NCBI GenBank assembly: GCA_008638375.1
Contig: CM018032.1
Location: forward strand, 38,751,355 to 38,815,354
Source of the DNA: Nyssa sinensis
Lineage: Eukaryota; Streptophyta; Magnoliopsida; Cornales; Nyssaceae
DNA length: 64,000 nucleotides
Reading direction: 5' to 3'
Part shown: positions 1 to 12,231 of the stretch, one piece after another
How positions within the stretch are numbered: position 1 is the stretch's first letter
Layout: each line of letters opens with the position of its first letter
Notes under the pieces: model-generated
The model's input: only the letters and a program-made list of their open reading frames with translations
The model's database searches: none
Told to the model about the DNA's origin: nothing
Position numbers and translations under genes: made by a program

Positions 1-880
1 AAGTACCTTAAGGATCGATTTATTCATAGAATGATCTCTTGCATTATCATGCTAATGTGGCGTGTAACAATGCCTCTTGAATTACTACACCTATGCAATG
101 TAAATGTGATATGAATTTTTTAACTTTACAAAAAAAAAAATATATCTAATGGTTCAAAAAGCTGATATTGCATTTTTACAAGTGTTAGAAATCAAAATGA
201 TTGTCCAAGCGAGAGGTGGTCTTTTGAAATATTATTAATTACAGATAAAGAAAAAGAGGATACATCCAGCACCATGACCAAAAACACCAGCTAGCGGTTA
301 GCAAGGAGCCAACCAAGAAAGCAATCTAAGAAAGCCAAAGACTCCACCACAACCTATTGGAACCCTCTAACAGCTAGCAGTTAACAAGAAGCCAACCAAG
401 AAAGCAAAAGAAGAAGAAGAAGAAGTATAATAACATTTAAAATAAAACTTATATATCTTAATTAGGGTTCAAGTCCCTGCATGAGTAAGAGAAGAAAGGG
501 TTGGTGAAAATTTAAAATTATCACTCTAACAATTGAATGAGTTTTAAAAAATACAAAAAAAAGAAGTCAGGATGATTAGTCACACTTCCACATTTTCATA
601 TGCTCCCACAATTCTCTCTTTAGATCACTTTAAATTGCCTTCGCCTTAACTCGTCCGCCATCTCACATTCTCTTTAGATCACTTTAATTAAGTAAGATAT
701 TTTAATTAGCACATTTATAAACGGAGCAGTTGCATTAAAGTTGAACCATTCAACATTATATATATTTAATTCACATAATTATTGTTAGTTGTGAATCGTA
801 CACTACTGCAATGATTAACACGCATCTCAATGGCCTGATTCTTATTCATGCAACCTTCTATTATATATTTGATTTGAGCA

Positions 881-922
<42 letters not shown>

Positions 923-1135
923 CTGTATATTGAGTTTCCTAATTCTTAGACTTTTGTTAAACTAACCGCGCATGTTCAGCAAGCCTAATTGGCTGCAGAC
1001 CATTTCGTTAAAGTAGATTCAATCTTCAACAATCATTGGTTTTATAAACAACCACCGCGATTTTAGACACTATTTTTGAAACTCATCTCTAAAATGGAAT
1101 CGTTTGCAGTTGAATCGTCTCTTTCATCTGTAATA

Positions 1136-1177
<42 letters not shown>

Positions 1178-1639
1178 GAGGGTTTCGTAGGAATCAAAAG
1201 ATGAATGAGCAAGGAAAAGCGACTTCTGGCTTGTAATTAGTTATTCGGTCGCTACAACCACACCAACTACATTGTCTCCGCCAGCTCCGCTCCAACCACC
1301 CTTCGTAATCTGCGTCTAAAAGCTCCACATCAAAACTGGGCCCCATTTTGCCATGAGCAGAGAGTATCAGATTACAAAGGTGGTGCAGAAAAGCATTTGA
1401 ATGCCCAATCATCACACACAAAGACAGTCAAAACGATGTATAATACTAGCAAGAAGTCAACTTTTTGTGTTTATATGGTTGGCTTCTCAATATCAATATA
1501 TTGGTGGCCATTGTTATGTCACCTTCATATTTGCCATGTAGCTATTGCTTTAAACTTCTGTTTTGTTAGATCATTGCATCTTTAAAATCATACCCTCTTT
1601 CTCAGCAGTCCTCTCAGGGACTATCTTCACCACTGCAAG

Positions 1640-1641
<2 letters not shown>
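1..1641. other. Upstream flank of the IRX15-like gene, no gene seen
   Basis: AT-rich sequence with no supportable gene. It holds purine-rich stretches near 400-430, a TA-dinucleotide tract near 880-900 that runs into ATGT repeats to about 926, and a second TA tract near 1138-1172. Short ORFs here have no recognisable content. The promoter of the gene starting at 1689 must lie in the right-hand part, but I cannot assign a TATA box with confidence. Confidence 0.6.

Positions 1642-1685
<44 letters not shown>
1642..1685 (+). repeat. CT microsatellite in the 5' leader of the IRX15-like gene
   Basis: An uninterrupted CT dinucleotide tract of about 22 units ends three bases before the start codon. 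Pyrimidine (CT/GA) tracts just upstream of start codons are common in plant 5' leaders and can influence transcription (GAGA-binding proteins) or translation. A length-variable marker is likely; a regulatory effect is inference. Confidence 0.9.
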
Positions 1686-1688
<3 letters not shown>

Positions 1689-2618
1689 ATGAAGAACAAT
1701 ATTAGCAACAACACTAAGTTTATTCTCCTCCATCCATACATCCAGAAACAAGGAGGCTCCAACCGTCTATGGCTTCTCGCTTTCATTTCAGTGTTCACAC
1801 TAGCCAGTCTTCTCACTCTCATTTACACTAGAGAATCTATAGCCACCACCGTCTCCACTGTCGCTGCCTCGGCTGCCACCAGCTCCGGAAGCCCTTCATT
1901 ATCGGAGCCTGTTGTCAAGGCCCTCCTCCACTATGCCTCCAACTCCAACAGAAGTGACCATATGCCATACAGCGATATAAAATCAATTTCTGAAGTCCTC
2001 CGGCAATGCCCATCTCCTTGTAACTTCCTCGTCTTCGGCCTCACTCACGAAACCCTTCTCTGGAAAGCCCTCAACCACAATGGCCGAACTGTGTTTATCG
2101 AAGAAAACAGATATTATGCGGCATACATGGAAGAAAAGCACCCGGATATTGAAATCTATGACGTGCAATACACCACCAAAATTAGCCAAATGAAGGAGCT
2201 CATAGCCTCGACGAGAGAACAAGTACGTAACGAGTGCAGGCCTGTGCAGAACCTCTTGTTTTCGGACTGCAAGCTTGGCCTTAATGACCTTCCAAACCAA
2301 TTATACGAGATGGACTGGCATGTGATATTGGTGGATGGGCCGCGGGGGTACTGGCCGGACGCACCAGGCCGGATGTCAGCCATCTTCACCGCCAGCGTGC
2401 TAGCCAGGAGCAAAAAGAGTGGCAATGCTAAGACACATGTTTTTGTGCATGACTTCAATATGGAGTCGGACAGAGTTTCTAGTGATGAGTTCTTGTGCAG
2501 AGAGAACTTGGTGAAGTCCAAGGACATGCTGGGGCACTTTGTTCTTGAGAGAATGGATGAGAATAGCTTCCAGTTCTGTCGTAACCATACATCATCACCA
2601 TCAACTTCATCATCTTAA
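1689..2618 (+). CDS. IRX15: IRX15/IRX15-L-type DUF579 protein, xylan biosynthesis
   Basis: Intronless ORF of 309 residues, the usual length for IRX15 and IRX15-LIKE. A short cytosolic N-terminus (LHPYIQKQ at 14-21) leads into one membrane anchor at about 27-47, as in Golgi type II proteins. A Ser/Thr/Ala-rich stem (about 48-72) is followed by the DUF579 domain, about 92-297. Family motifs include FGLTHETLLWKALNHNGRT (116-134), FIEENRYYAAY (136-146), NLLFSDCKLGLNDLP (188-202), ILVDGPRG (213-220) and HVFVHD (250-255). The C-terminus is Ser/Thr-rich. The family includes the glucuronoxylan 4-O-methyltransferases (GXM). IRX15 members are needed for normal xylan chain length in secondary walls, but their own catalytic activity is unproven. 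I start at 1689 because the preceding in-frame 42 codons only translate the CT tract and leader. No breaks are seen. The gene is convergent with the dioxygenase gene at 22945-31062. Confidence 0.95.
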   Translation: MKNNISNNTKFILLHPYIQKQGGSNRLWLLAFISVFTLASLLTLIYTRESIATTVSTVAASAATSSGSPSLSEPVVKALLHYASNSNRSDHMPYSDIKSISEVLRQCPSPCNFLVFGLTHETLLWKALNHNGRTVFIEENRYYAAYMEEKHPDIEIYDVQYTTKISQMKELIASTREQVRNECRPVQNLLFSDCKLGLNDLPNQLYEMDWHVILVDGPRGYWPDAPGRMSAIFTASVLARSKKSGNAKTHVFVHDFNMESDRVSSDEFLCRENLVKSKDMLGHFVLERMDENSFQFCRNHTSSPSTSSS

Positions 2619-3265
2619 TCATTGTCATCACCATCTAAGTCCCTATTGGTCAATGGTATAAAGAGGTAAATTTGATTATTTATCATCAATTTGATTTTGA
2701 CCTTCTTTTTCTAGGGTGGGGGCATGTAAAAAATAATTCTTTTTGGCAATGAGAAAATGTAATTTCATTGAATGAAAAGTAATGGTTTGTCATTGTAAGT
2801 AGTAATGTTGTTTAATAACATCCAAGGTGTGCATTAATTGGATGGGCATAATCCCTGCTAATTACCCAGATAAATAGAGCAAATTAAAATGCTTGCAAGG
2901 CACTACATAAAGAGTTTCTTGACTAGGTCATATTTCGCTGCATTGATTGCAGATAGTTTATCATTGAGATGGTTTTGCACTAAAAATATCAATTAAATAT
3001 GATCTATGAGTGGCCAGAGTTTGAGAAGGATGACAAAGAACAGATAAATTGCATTGTTAATTAGATTTTCCATGCCAAATGGCATCCGAATGTCAAGCCT
3101 TCAACAAGAGGAAAGAGGGGGTGCATCCAATTCAATCCAGGGTGTTTCAGTAGTCAGTCACCTGTACCTTTTAACTGGTCAAGCCTCCAAGTGGCTCACT
3201 CACAAGTGTTTGGTTACTCTCCCGACTGTATCTATCTTTTTATTTAATCAAAAAGAAAGAAAGTG
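2619..3265. other. 3' flank of IRX15-like gene, no gene seen
   Basis: This holds the presumed 3' UTR (AT-rich, several AATGAAA-like signals around 2755-2780) and then anonymous sequence up to the edge of the copia remnant. A 70-codon plus-strand ORF at 3054-3266 has no recognisable motif and I do not consider it a gene. Confidence 0.5.
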
Positions 3266-5345
3266 ACTAAGGTGATCAAACCAGGCCCTAGGAGCCTATT
3301 TGAGTCCATAAATAGCTTTCTCTAAATGACATACATGAGAGGGAAAAAGTAGAGTCATTGAACCCGCGCAGGTGATTATTCCATGAAAACCGATTATTGA
3401 AGGTATTCATGAAGAAAAACATTCTTAACTTGTTGTTGTTGAATAAGTCAATATTGAGTGGTGGCAGTAGAAAGTATGGTATGAAGACTAGTATGCTTAA
3501 CGAGGGTGAAAATGTTTCAAGAAAAATCAATACCTTCATCTTACATAAATCCCTTAGCGACTAATCAGGCCTTGAGTCTTTCAAGAGTACCATCAGCTTT
3601 GGGTTTTGGTCCTAAAGACCCCATTAATTGATACCTACAACAATCATGTTAGAAGATCCCCAAGTTTCGTTAGATTGAAAAACTGAGATTTCTTCTTTCA
3701 TGTCCTAAAGACAACCAAGATGACGAAGAGCTGATTTAACAAACTTAGGCTCAAGAGGAATGGAAGACTAATGAACATGAAAACCAAAATATTTTGGATT
3801 GTGTTTGGTGTTCCCATACATAGATTGGAGAAGTGATAGGGCATTCAATTGTGGTGTCTTGCAGTAACCAAGTTGGTGTGCAAGGACTCAGGTGGATCGT
3901 TGATTCCTTAAAAGTACATGATGATGGATTTGAAGTTTTCCCATTACCCAGGGCACAATTTGGAAAAAAAGTAGAACTTGGTGTATCAAATGGTGATGAA
4001 ATAGATATAGAAACAATGAAAACAGCGAAGTTGTGTTCTAGTAGGGGCTCCTTTTGGGTGCCCTCAACATCACAGTGTAATATGGAGTGCATACTTGACC
4101 TACAACTTCTACCTTTGTTGGTTCAAGAATGCCTAAACCTACAGGTTATGTGTCCAAGTTGGTAGGAAGGTTTGGCATACGATATTTCTACAGACAAAGA
4201 AGGATAAAATTAGTAGAGATATCAATTATCTCTTCTTGTGGAACCTCACCTTTCCATTCTTGAAAGGTAAAAAGCTCCCCCACAAATTCAGCAGGGCCAT
4301 ATAAGGTGGATGGAGTCCAAAAAGGAAAATACATCTCATCCATGACAACATGTCTAGATAGGTAAACCCACCTGGTAAGAGGATGAAAGTGAAAGTAATC
4401 CTTGTACTTGATACTAAATACCAAGAATATGCATGAAACGTATTTTGGGTCCAGTTTGGTCTTTGCATAAGTTCCCAAATAAGGAAAACAACATCCTAGA
4501 ACTCGGAAAATAGAGTAATCTGGATGCTTTCTAAAAATTCGACAGAAGGGAGAATCCATATTGAGGGTTGGTGTTCACAATCTTTTAATTAAAAAAAATT
4601 GTTGCACTAAAACAATCAGTCCAAAAGTATTGAGGCATATTTGAGGAAACATCATTGTAAGCCTACTTTCGTGGATATTCTTGTGTTCTCATCACCAAAT
4701 CCATTTTGGGCTAGAGTGTGTAGACATGAGATTTGATGAATTATGCCATGTTTGGTTATGCTTCGAATTTCATATCAATAAATTCTCAGCCTCCATTAGA
4801 CTGAAAAACATTGATTTTGACATCAAGTTGACAAGCCACATATTTATGAAAATAAATAAAGTAGCCAAGTGTATTAGACTTTCTTTTCAACAATTAAAGC
4901 CAAGTAAATCGGGTATGGTTATCAATTAAAACAACATAATAATGATAATTTTCACCTGAAAGCACTGGAGATGGCCCCCATAAATCCGAATGTATTTTTT
5001 GAAAAGGCTTCTCATATCTTGTTGAAGAGAAAACAAAAGACAAGCAACATGATTTCCCCATTTGACAACTCTCATAGAGAGAATGATGTTTAGTATCAAC
5101 ATTAAACTTTATCAAGTCTTGAAGAAATCAGACAATATGTTGGTGAAGTTGTCCTGAACGTTGATGACATAGATGTTGAATTTCTTTCTTGAATCTTTTA
5201 GAGAAAAATGAACACCCCCTTCATTGAGTGCATATAATTCACCCTTCTCGGTTCCAATTTCCACCACTCGATCCATTTTCCTGTCTTTAATCACACATCC
5301 ACTTGTGTCAAATGAAATAGAATAAGGAAGATCATAAGTGAGTTT
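3266..5345 (-). pseudogene. Decayed Ty1/copia pol (integrase to reverse transcriptase), no LTRs
   Basis: Read leftwards on the minus strand, the fragment runs GAG-pre-integrase, integrase, then the start of reverse transcriptase. It is broken by many stops and frame changes. Recognisable pieces are the pre-integrase segment (5294-5112), the start of the integrase core with HSDLWGP (about 5020-4990), integrase C-terminal sequence with TPTLNMDSPF and FRVLGC (about 4570-4490), and reverse transcriptase sequence with ETFSP (about 3515). A KAIYGLK-stop-APRAW match lies at about 3280-3320, where the usual Q is a stop. RNase H, gag and both LTRs are absent. The right edge stops about 120 bases before the LTR of element A. 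It is an old, immobile fragment. Confidence 0.85.
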
Positions 5346-5467
5346 ACTAATTTATTTAATAAAAATAATTTATTTACATTCCATACATATTGGAGTACAA
5401 TATTTGTATTGATAAATTGATGGGATAAATTTGGTGCCCCCAAGTTATAAATGGGTAATTTAGGTTC

Positions 5468-6777
5468 TGTTAGGTCTATTAGACAATGTTTGTTGGCTAA
5501 TCCATGTTGACAAAATTATCATAGAGTTGTAATACTTCTGGTCTATTGAGCTTAGAGTTCTCAAGTCTTGTGTTCACTCAAGTCGGAATTACATCACGAT
5601 CAAATTCGTCTCATTTGGTGATCACAATGGTAAGTGGGTTGGTTGCATTTGGTTTGATCTATCACACACACATTGCATGTAGTAAAATGGTTTTTGAATC
5701 TTATCAGCGTTATTGGTTAAGTGTGAGTAGATTAATGAATAACAATAGCTCGATCGTTTTAAATATTCATAAACTTGGTTTTGGTATTATTGGGCTATTA
5801 TACTTCATTGTATCATTGAATCAAATTTTACTGCATTCGTTTACACAAAAATTCCAGTACCAATTCGTATGTTATGACGAAATATTCGTTTGATTGTTAG
5901 TTCGCATGAAATTTCCGGTAGCTTATTTCTTTGATCTTGGTTCGAACCAAAAAATCCCATGAATATTCCAGTAGCTGATTCAATCTCATTTGTTTGATAA
6001 TTCATTTAAAGGAATGGTCGCGACACTAGTTTCCTAATATGATTCAAACTACTATTTTGAGTTTTCAAAACCCTTCATATAAAAGGTTTTGATCTTGTTT
6101 TTGCTAGCTTAACTTTTGGCTGCATCATTATAGTTTTCTATATTCTCTACCAAAAGTTTTCTATATACATATCATGTTCACATAGATCAAACCCATTACA
6201 CAAAAACCTTGAAATACATTCTACATGTCATTCTTGGAGTACAAGCTTGTGGAGTTTAAGTTTGTGCAATCGACAGAGTTCAAGATTGTGTGGAGTTTGC
6301 AATTGTGATTAGAGTTTTCTATTTATTAAGTTTAAAGTGACAGATTCGCTTGAAGAGTACTTAAGGATTCGAGTTTGAGAATATTAAGATCATTAACAAG
6401 GCTTGAGAGACTAAGTTAGTGTTTGTACGGAGTTTATAATCATCAAACATCTTCTAGTAGATTCACATCTAGGTTAGCGCCTTAGGATTTTCCAAAGCAG
6501 ATACAGTTGAACTGTGACGGTTTCCTCATAAAAACATTTTGTGCACTGTCTTTGTCCTTTACTATTGCTTTAGTTATTATTGTTATAGTTAATCATTGCA
6601 TACCACTGAATTTGATTGCATCCATTAGGACATCAATCTTTACATAATTGAAGTGATAATCTAATTCTCCATAAAGCAAGTTTAAACTTGACTAATAGAA
6701 TTTTAATTTGCTAATTAGACCTATTCACCTCCTACTATGTCTAATTCTTGATATCTAGACACACATTGGGCCTTTCA
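5468..6777 (+). repeat. 5' LTR of SIRE-like copia element A
   Basis: About 1310 bp, starting TGTTAG and ending TTTCA. The right edge is fixed by a 3-base spacer (AAG) and the primer-binding site at 6781. The left edge is inferred from TG and from similarity of the first 40 or so bases to the start of the LTR of element B (read from 57417 leftwards). The LTR is AT-rich and its right half repeats phrases such as GAGTTCAAG/GAGTTTAAG. No second copy that could be the 3' LTR of the same element is present in the expected place after 20194. Confidence 0.65.
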
Positions 6778-6780
6778 AAG

Positions 6781-6792
6781 TGGTATCAGAGT
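6781..6792 (+). promoter_or_regulatory. Primer-binding site of element A (initiator Met tRNA type)
   Basis: TGGTATCAGAGT is the complement of the 3' end of plant initiator methionine tRNA with one change (T for C at the end). It sits three bases after the LTR end and sets element A as a plus-strand LTR retrotransposon. Element E inserted 18 bases downstream. Confidence 0.85.
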
Positions 6793-6810
6793 AAAAATCT
6801 TAGATATTAT

Positions 6811-9800
6811 TGTCACGCCCCGAATTCCAGCAAATCCGAGGCTCGAGTAACGAGACAAAAAGAAATAAAATAATAAAGAAATAAAAGATAATTTAGGATA
6901 ATCACATACATTCTACATACTGTTCTGATACATTACATAGGGTCTGGTCCATTTGTTCACAACATACAAAATAAGAACATGCAGTCTCAGGCTTATGCCC
7001 TTATACAATATCAAATGAGCCCCTCGGGCCAAACATAATCCCCAATCAAATCATCTCCACGTCTCGCACAGCTGGAGCATCATCTGAAATGTTTGCCCCA
7101 CTAAAGGGTTCAACTCAACATGCTGGTACAATATAATGCTAATGCAAGAAACAAAACTAAGGGCGTGGCATGTGCAAGTGTACAGTTATTTCTATATGGC
7201 ATTCGATATCATTATGGCAGTATATGAACAGTATACAGTATATGAGTAGTATGCGTGACACACTCATGCAACTCTATGCCCACCCATGTCTCATGATACG
7301 GCCCTTCCCCGCTGGCATGAGTACCGCCACGTATGTCTCGCTTCACGGTCCGGAACCCGTCAGGTAGGCGAGTACCTATTGGCCAATTTTGGATTTTTCA
7401 CCACAGGATCTGCACCCTCATAATGCATAGCACCACGTGCTCAACTCACGCCATGCACAAAGAACCACACTATGCTAAGATGCTCTGATTCATTCATGCC
7501 ACAATGTAATCTCAATGATGCATCTCATTCATACATGAAGCATGCTTTCAATCACATATCTCATAGTCTCAATAATTCTCAAGGAATACAATTCACACAC
7601 AATATACTAACACATGCGATATACATACAATCATTATCTATATCATCACCCAACTTACAGCAAGATAGCATGAAGCACATAAGCATGTGAACAATCAAGC
7701 AAACAGGTGAACAATCAAGGCAGCAGAACAAGTATTCCTAATCTCAATTCTATTTCTTACTTAGCACAATATCTCGTACCTGATAATCGACCTCAACCCG
7801 GGAAAGTGTACTCGTAGTATAGTGGATCACTGTGAGAATACCGAAGGTCAGATCACCTTCTCCTTGCCTTTTCGTGTTCCTAAAATCATAACATGTGACT
7901 CAGTTCATTTGTTTCCTGAATGAGCTATTCAACAAATTTTATGCCTTTATTTTATAAGTTGCTATTTTGCTAGATTAAACTCTACTATCAAGTCCGGAAC
8001 GTCGAAGAAAATAAGTTTAGGTTTTCGTAGAATTCAATTCGGACATCTGGGTTCAAAAGGGTAAAACAGTCATTTTGCACTTTTCATAGCTCCTTACATT
8101 TTGAGACCTCTTTTCACAAATTGGACTCCACGGTTGAGTTCGGAATGCTCGAGATAATAAAGTTTCACTATTTGTTTACTTAATTTGGAGTTCGTTTGAC
8201 TGTGTTTCAATTTAGGGGCATTTTGGTAACTTTAAAGGTTATTACGGGTCTTTTATTTTTCTGGACCCCGTCTCATAAAACGGACCTCACCATTGGCCTC
8301 AGAATGGCCGAGATAGTCAAAATACACTAATGACTTGTCCCATTTGGACTCCGGGTTATTTTAGAATATTTAAATAATTAAATTAATTAATTAATTAATT
8401 AATTAATTTAATTAATATTTATTAATATTTTATTCTGGTGGGGTCAAATTATAATAAGTGACAGTTGGGGGTCAGTTTGTAAATTCTGAAAGTTCTGGGT
8501 CAAAGTTAATTTCCAAAAGTCTAGGGTTAATTTGTAAATTCCAATTTCCTTATTCCCAATCCGGTTAACCAAACAGGGGCCAATCCAAAAACAGGGATAG
8601 GATATCCCTGTTTCCAATTTAATTCAAATTTTTAATTTCATAAACCTGTAGCCAAACAGCCCTATTCCCATTTTAATTTAAAACCATAGGGCGACACGTG
8701 GCAGGGGCGGATCGACCCGAGCCCGAACCGGACCCGGACCCGACCCAGAACAGTGCCTCCTTCCCCGTTTTTTCGGTGAAGCTCCAGTAGGGTTTCGGCG
8801 CCTTCTCCGGCGTCGGCGACCTTTTTTCGGTGGATTTTCCCAGTTTTAAAAATGCTATATTTTTTCATTTTTCCTGTAGATTCCATATCCAACCTTCATT
8901 TTTGATTTGGGTCACTCAAACGCCATGAATAGAGGGTCAAAGTGCCATGGCCGAATCTCCGGCCAACTTTTCTTTTTGGTTTCTACGTCTATTCTTTTAC
9001 TGTTTTTGGCCCAAACAATTCCCTTTAGCTTTCTGCACCTAACCCCATGCTTTTCCCTCTTTTTAAACTAAGTTTTACACATAAAATGTCAACCCAATCC
9101 CCCTCATGGCCGTGACCTGCAACTCCCCATTTCTCCCTCATCTTTCAACCATTTTAACTCATTCTTTTTGCATTATTTACCTCATTTCATGCTCTATAAT
9201 ACCCTAAAATCAAATTAATCAAACAACTCAAAAACTTTAAAACAGAAACTAAACCCACTTACCTATTTTTCATAATTTCTCTTGTTGCAGTCTCTCTCTT
9301 CTCCTTCTTCCTCCTTGGTGCATCTCACTGGCTCTCTCTCCGTTCTCACAGTCCTCTCTCAGCCTCTCCCTTGCCCACGGTTTCTCTTTTCTTTCTTTCC
9401 TTCCAATCGAGACATATATCATCACACACTTCCACTCTCTCACGTCACCCCCTGCACAGCCCCTTTCCTTGACCCTTCTCCCTTCTGTTTAGTCCTTCTC
9501 TTTTCTCTACAAGGCAGCTTTGCATTTAATGCAAAGCTGCCCTATACATATACACCTATATAACACTCATTACACACACACTAGACACACACACTTACCC
9601 GACACCTCACACACACACTCGGTCAGTCACAAACACACACACACCCGTTCAATTTCACACACACACAGTGCACCCATGCACTGTTATATATACATACATA
9701 TATACACATATACATGTACATATTTTATCCCACACACCTACACATACATACCATACATATATATAATACATATGCATCAAAAATTAATAATAATATGATA

Positions 9801-9865
9801 ATAAAAATTTAATAACCAAGGAAAATTTTCATATATATATAAAAAAAAAATTTCGGGTTATTACA
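6811..9865 (-). repeat. 3' LTR of element E (left copy)
   Basis: 3055 bp, TGTCACGCCCC at the left edge and TTCGGGTTATTACA at the right edge; in element orientation it starts TGTAATAACCC and ends GGCGTGACA. It contains an AATT run near 8379-8408, an ABRE/G-box core ACACGTGGC at 8695-8703, a perfect 13-bp-arm hairpin at 9513-9541 and a CA-rich tract at about 9555-9680. Short ORFs inside it recur at the same places in the right copy and carry no protein signature. Confidence 0.96.
9513..9541. repeat. Perfect hairpin palindrome in the left LTR of E
   Basis: Arms GGCAGCTTTGCAT and ATGCAAAGCTGCC flank a TTA loop. An identical hairpin lies at 17403-17431 in the right LTR. It is the strongest local secondary structure I see in this LTR. 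Confidence 0.95.
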
Positions 9866-9878
9866 TCCTTCCCTCCTT
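9866..9878 (-). promoter_or_regulatory. Polypurine tract of element E
   Basis: On the minus strand AAGGAGGGAAGGA directly precedes the 3' LTR start TGTAATAACC. This is the plus-strand DNA primer site of LTR retrotransposons and confirms the minus orientation of E. Confidence 0.9.
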
Positions 9879-9914
9879 ACAAAAATTTCGTCCTGAAATT
9901 TAAAATAAAATACA

Positions 9915-10825
9915 TCAAAGATCAAACAACTCGGGATACCTAGCACGGACCTCGGCCTCACGCTCCCAAGTAGCCTCCTCAACCCCATGATGGTTCCAAC
10001 GAACTTTGACCAAAGGGATGGTCCTGCCTCGCAAAACCTGGTCCCTCGAGTCCAATAGCTCTACGGGTCTCTGGTCATAAGAAGTGTCACCCTCTAGCTG
10101 AAGATCTATCCAATCTAATACATGGGAGGGGTCAGGCTGGTACTTCCTCAGCATCGACACATGAAAGACATCATGAACTCCTAATAGCTGCGGTGGTAAG
10201 ACCAGCTTATAAGCCACCTCACCAACCCTCCCAAGAATCTCAAAGGGGCCTATAAATCGTGGTGACAGCTTCCCACCGCGTCCAAATCTCCTCAAACCTC
10301 GTCTGGGAGATACCTTGAGGAACACATGGTCCCCAACCTCGAATGACAAGGGCCGCCGCCTCCTATCTGCATAACTCCTCTAGCGACTCTGGGCTATCAA
10401 CAAGTGCTGCCTGATCACCTGTATCTTGTCCGTGGTCTCACGGACTATATCGGGCCCCAAGGCAGCTGTCTTTCCCACCTCAGTCCAACACACCGGGGAA
10501 CGGCACGGCCTACCATACAACGCCTCAAATGGTGCCATCTCAATACTGGACTGATAACTGTTGTAGGCAAACTCGACTAAGGCAAGGTGATCCTCTCAGC
10601 TACCCCTGAAATCCATAACGCAGTCTCTAAGCATATCCTCTAGGATCTGAATGGTACGCCCTGACTGACCATCAGTCTGGGGATGAAAGGTACTACTAAA
10701 CTTAGCTGAGTCCCTAAGGCTGTCTGGAGGCTCTGCCAGAACCGGGCAGTGAAACGTGGGTCCCTATCTAAAACAATGGATAAGGGAATTCCATGTAGTC
10801 GTACTATCTCTCGACATAGTAATAA
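9915..10825 (-). pseudogene. E integrase C-terminal half with chromodomain-like tail
   Basis: From right to left the translation picks up inside the integrase core: REIVRLHGIP, DRDPRFTARFWQ (holding the second catalytic Asp region), FHPQTDGQSGRTIQ, then AYNNSYQSSIEMAPFEALYG and the GPFEI C-terminal motif. It ends with a chromodomain-like segment around VKVRWNHHGVEEATWERE. Two in-frame stops interrupt the core (about 10603 and 10382). The last 144 codons (10349-9915) are open. Sequence to the right of about 10840 does not continue the integrase, so the zinc-binding domain and first catalytic Asp are lost. The tail would normally target integration to particular histone marks. The piece cannot be functional as it stands. 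Confidence 0.9.
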
Positions 10826-10840
10826 AAGATCAATGCAAAA

Positions 10841-12231
10841 TGCATTGCAACATGTAGACGTGCAGCCTTACCTATGGATCACTCACCTCTCCCTTAGCCA
10901 GGCGATGTGGAATGCAGTACCTCCTCCCATTACCATCTCCCCCGTAGGCTTGGCCTCACCGGTAGGCGTGCAGCGGCGTACAAACATCTCCATACTCCCT
11001 GCTAGGGTCTGGTGCTAATCCCATCTATAACGACTCACTCCACATGGCACAACACATAATGAAATCCTCAAAACACATTGGCTCATCAACGCCAATCCCT
11101 TTCAATTTCCATCCAAGTATCACGACTCACCTCAACAATTCAACACAATAAAAAGTAAAGGAAACTTCTCACTGTTCACAAGGATACCCCAAGGTCTCTC
11201 GCACATGTGATGTCATCTAACCTGCCTCAAATTAATCCATAAAATCACCTAGTGATTTATCCCAATGGCATAAATACACATTATCTGTACCACAATGCAA
11301 TCCCATCATCCAGTATTTTCTAAGTACCCTAATTACCCACAAGATATCAACAGTACAGTCTAAAAGTAAGGCTATCATCTCCCACCTTAGTCTATATATA
11401 ACCGAGACTAAGTGTCATGTACTAATAAGGACTAGCCTATTCATTTCATGTACGCATATATCGATTGAGTATACAAATGTAGACAGTGTAGTTTATGTAC
11501 TCTAATCATGAAACTTAAGTCAATATACCAAGGTTCAGAAGAATAAAACATTAGTGAAACTCTTCACCAATTTCTACTACGAACATACATCAATTTTTCA
11601 CACACATGTATCCACACACACATATAAACACGTTTAAGCATTCTTTTATACATGCATTAATAACAACCAGTCTGCATATAAAAAAAAAATATAAGTCATA
11701 ATCGCAGCACTATAACGGTCACTAAACTAGCATGCTTATATAGAGTAAACGTACAACATTCAATAGCTAACACGTAGCTTACCACATCAGCACCCAGTAC
11801 AAAATTTCATCCCAAGAATACACATATACATAAATAAGTACATAATCTGTTGTACAGGTAACCAGGCATATTCCCAACCTTACGGATATCCAGGCTCATA
11901 GCCTATCTCACAGACAACAATCATACAGTCCACTGTTTAATCTCATTCGTTATACTGTATAGAGGCAAGCATTGAATCCCAGATCATCAATAACCAAGCA
12001 TACCACACATTGTACAATTTCACGCACTAAGGTAACAAGCACTCATCTGATCATGTAATCCAAACCAACCCAATTCAACTTAAAGTCTAACCCCTCCTAA
12101 CTCACAATAAAGTCAATCTTAAAAGGATCTACGGACACCCCATGAAATAAAGAAAACATCTCCCTCAGGAGTACACACCGTCTCTCTTCCCCTGTAGCAG
12201 CCTATACTTGTCTAAAGTGTAAATAACCGAT
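10841..12231. other. Non-coding filler replacing RT/RNase H in element E
   Basis: About 1.4 kb inside E where a complete relative would carry reverse transcriptase, RNase H and the integrase N-terminus. I find no trace of these in any frame. The sequence is AT-rich and simple (repeated ACATATA and CATACA phrases). Its origin is unknown. Confidence 0.7.

Noticed and set aside
460..490. B-box-like GGTTCAAGTCC suggesting a tRNA or SINE
   Set aside because: No A box or cloverleaf at the right distance and no tRNA-like tail.
1563..1688. In-frame upstream extension of the IRX15-like ORF
   Set aside because: It translates mainly the CT microsatellite (Ser-Leu repeats). The family starts at the conserved Met followed by the LHPYIQKQ region.
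9282..9798. ORFs of 92-93 codons in the left LTR of E (and copies at 17172-17688)
   Set aside because: They read through CT- and CA-rich simple sequence inside an LTR; conservation reflects LTR identity, not coding.
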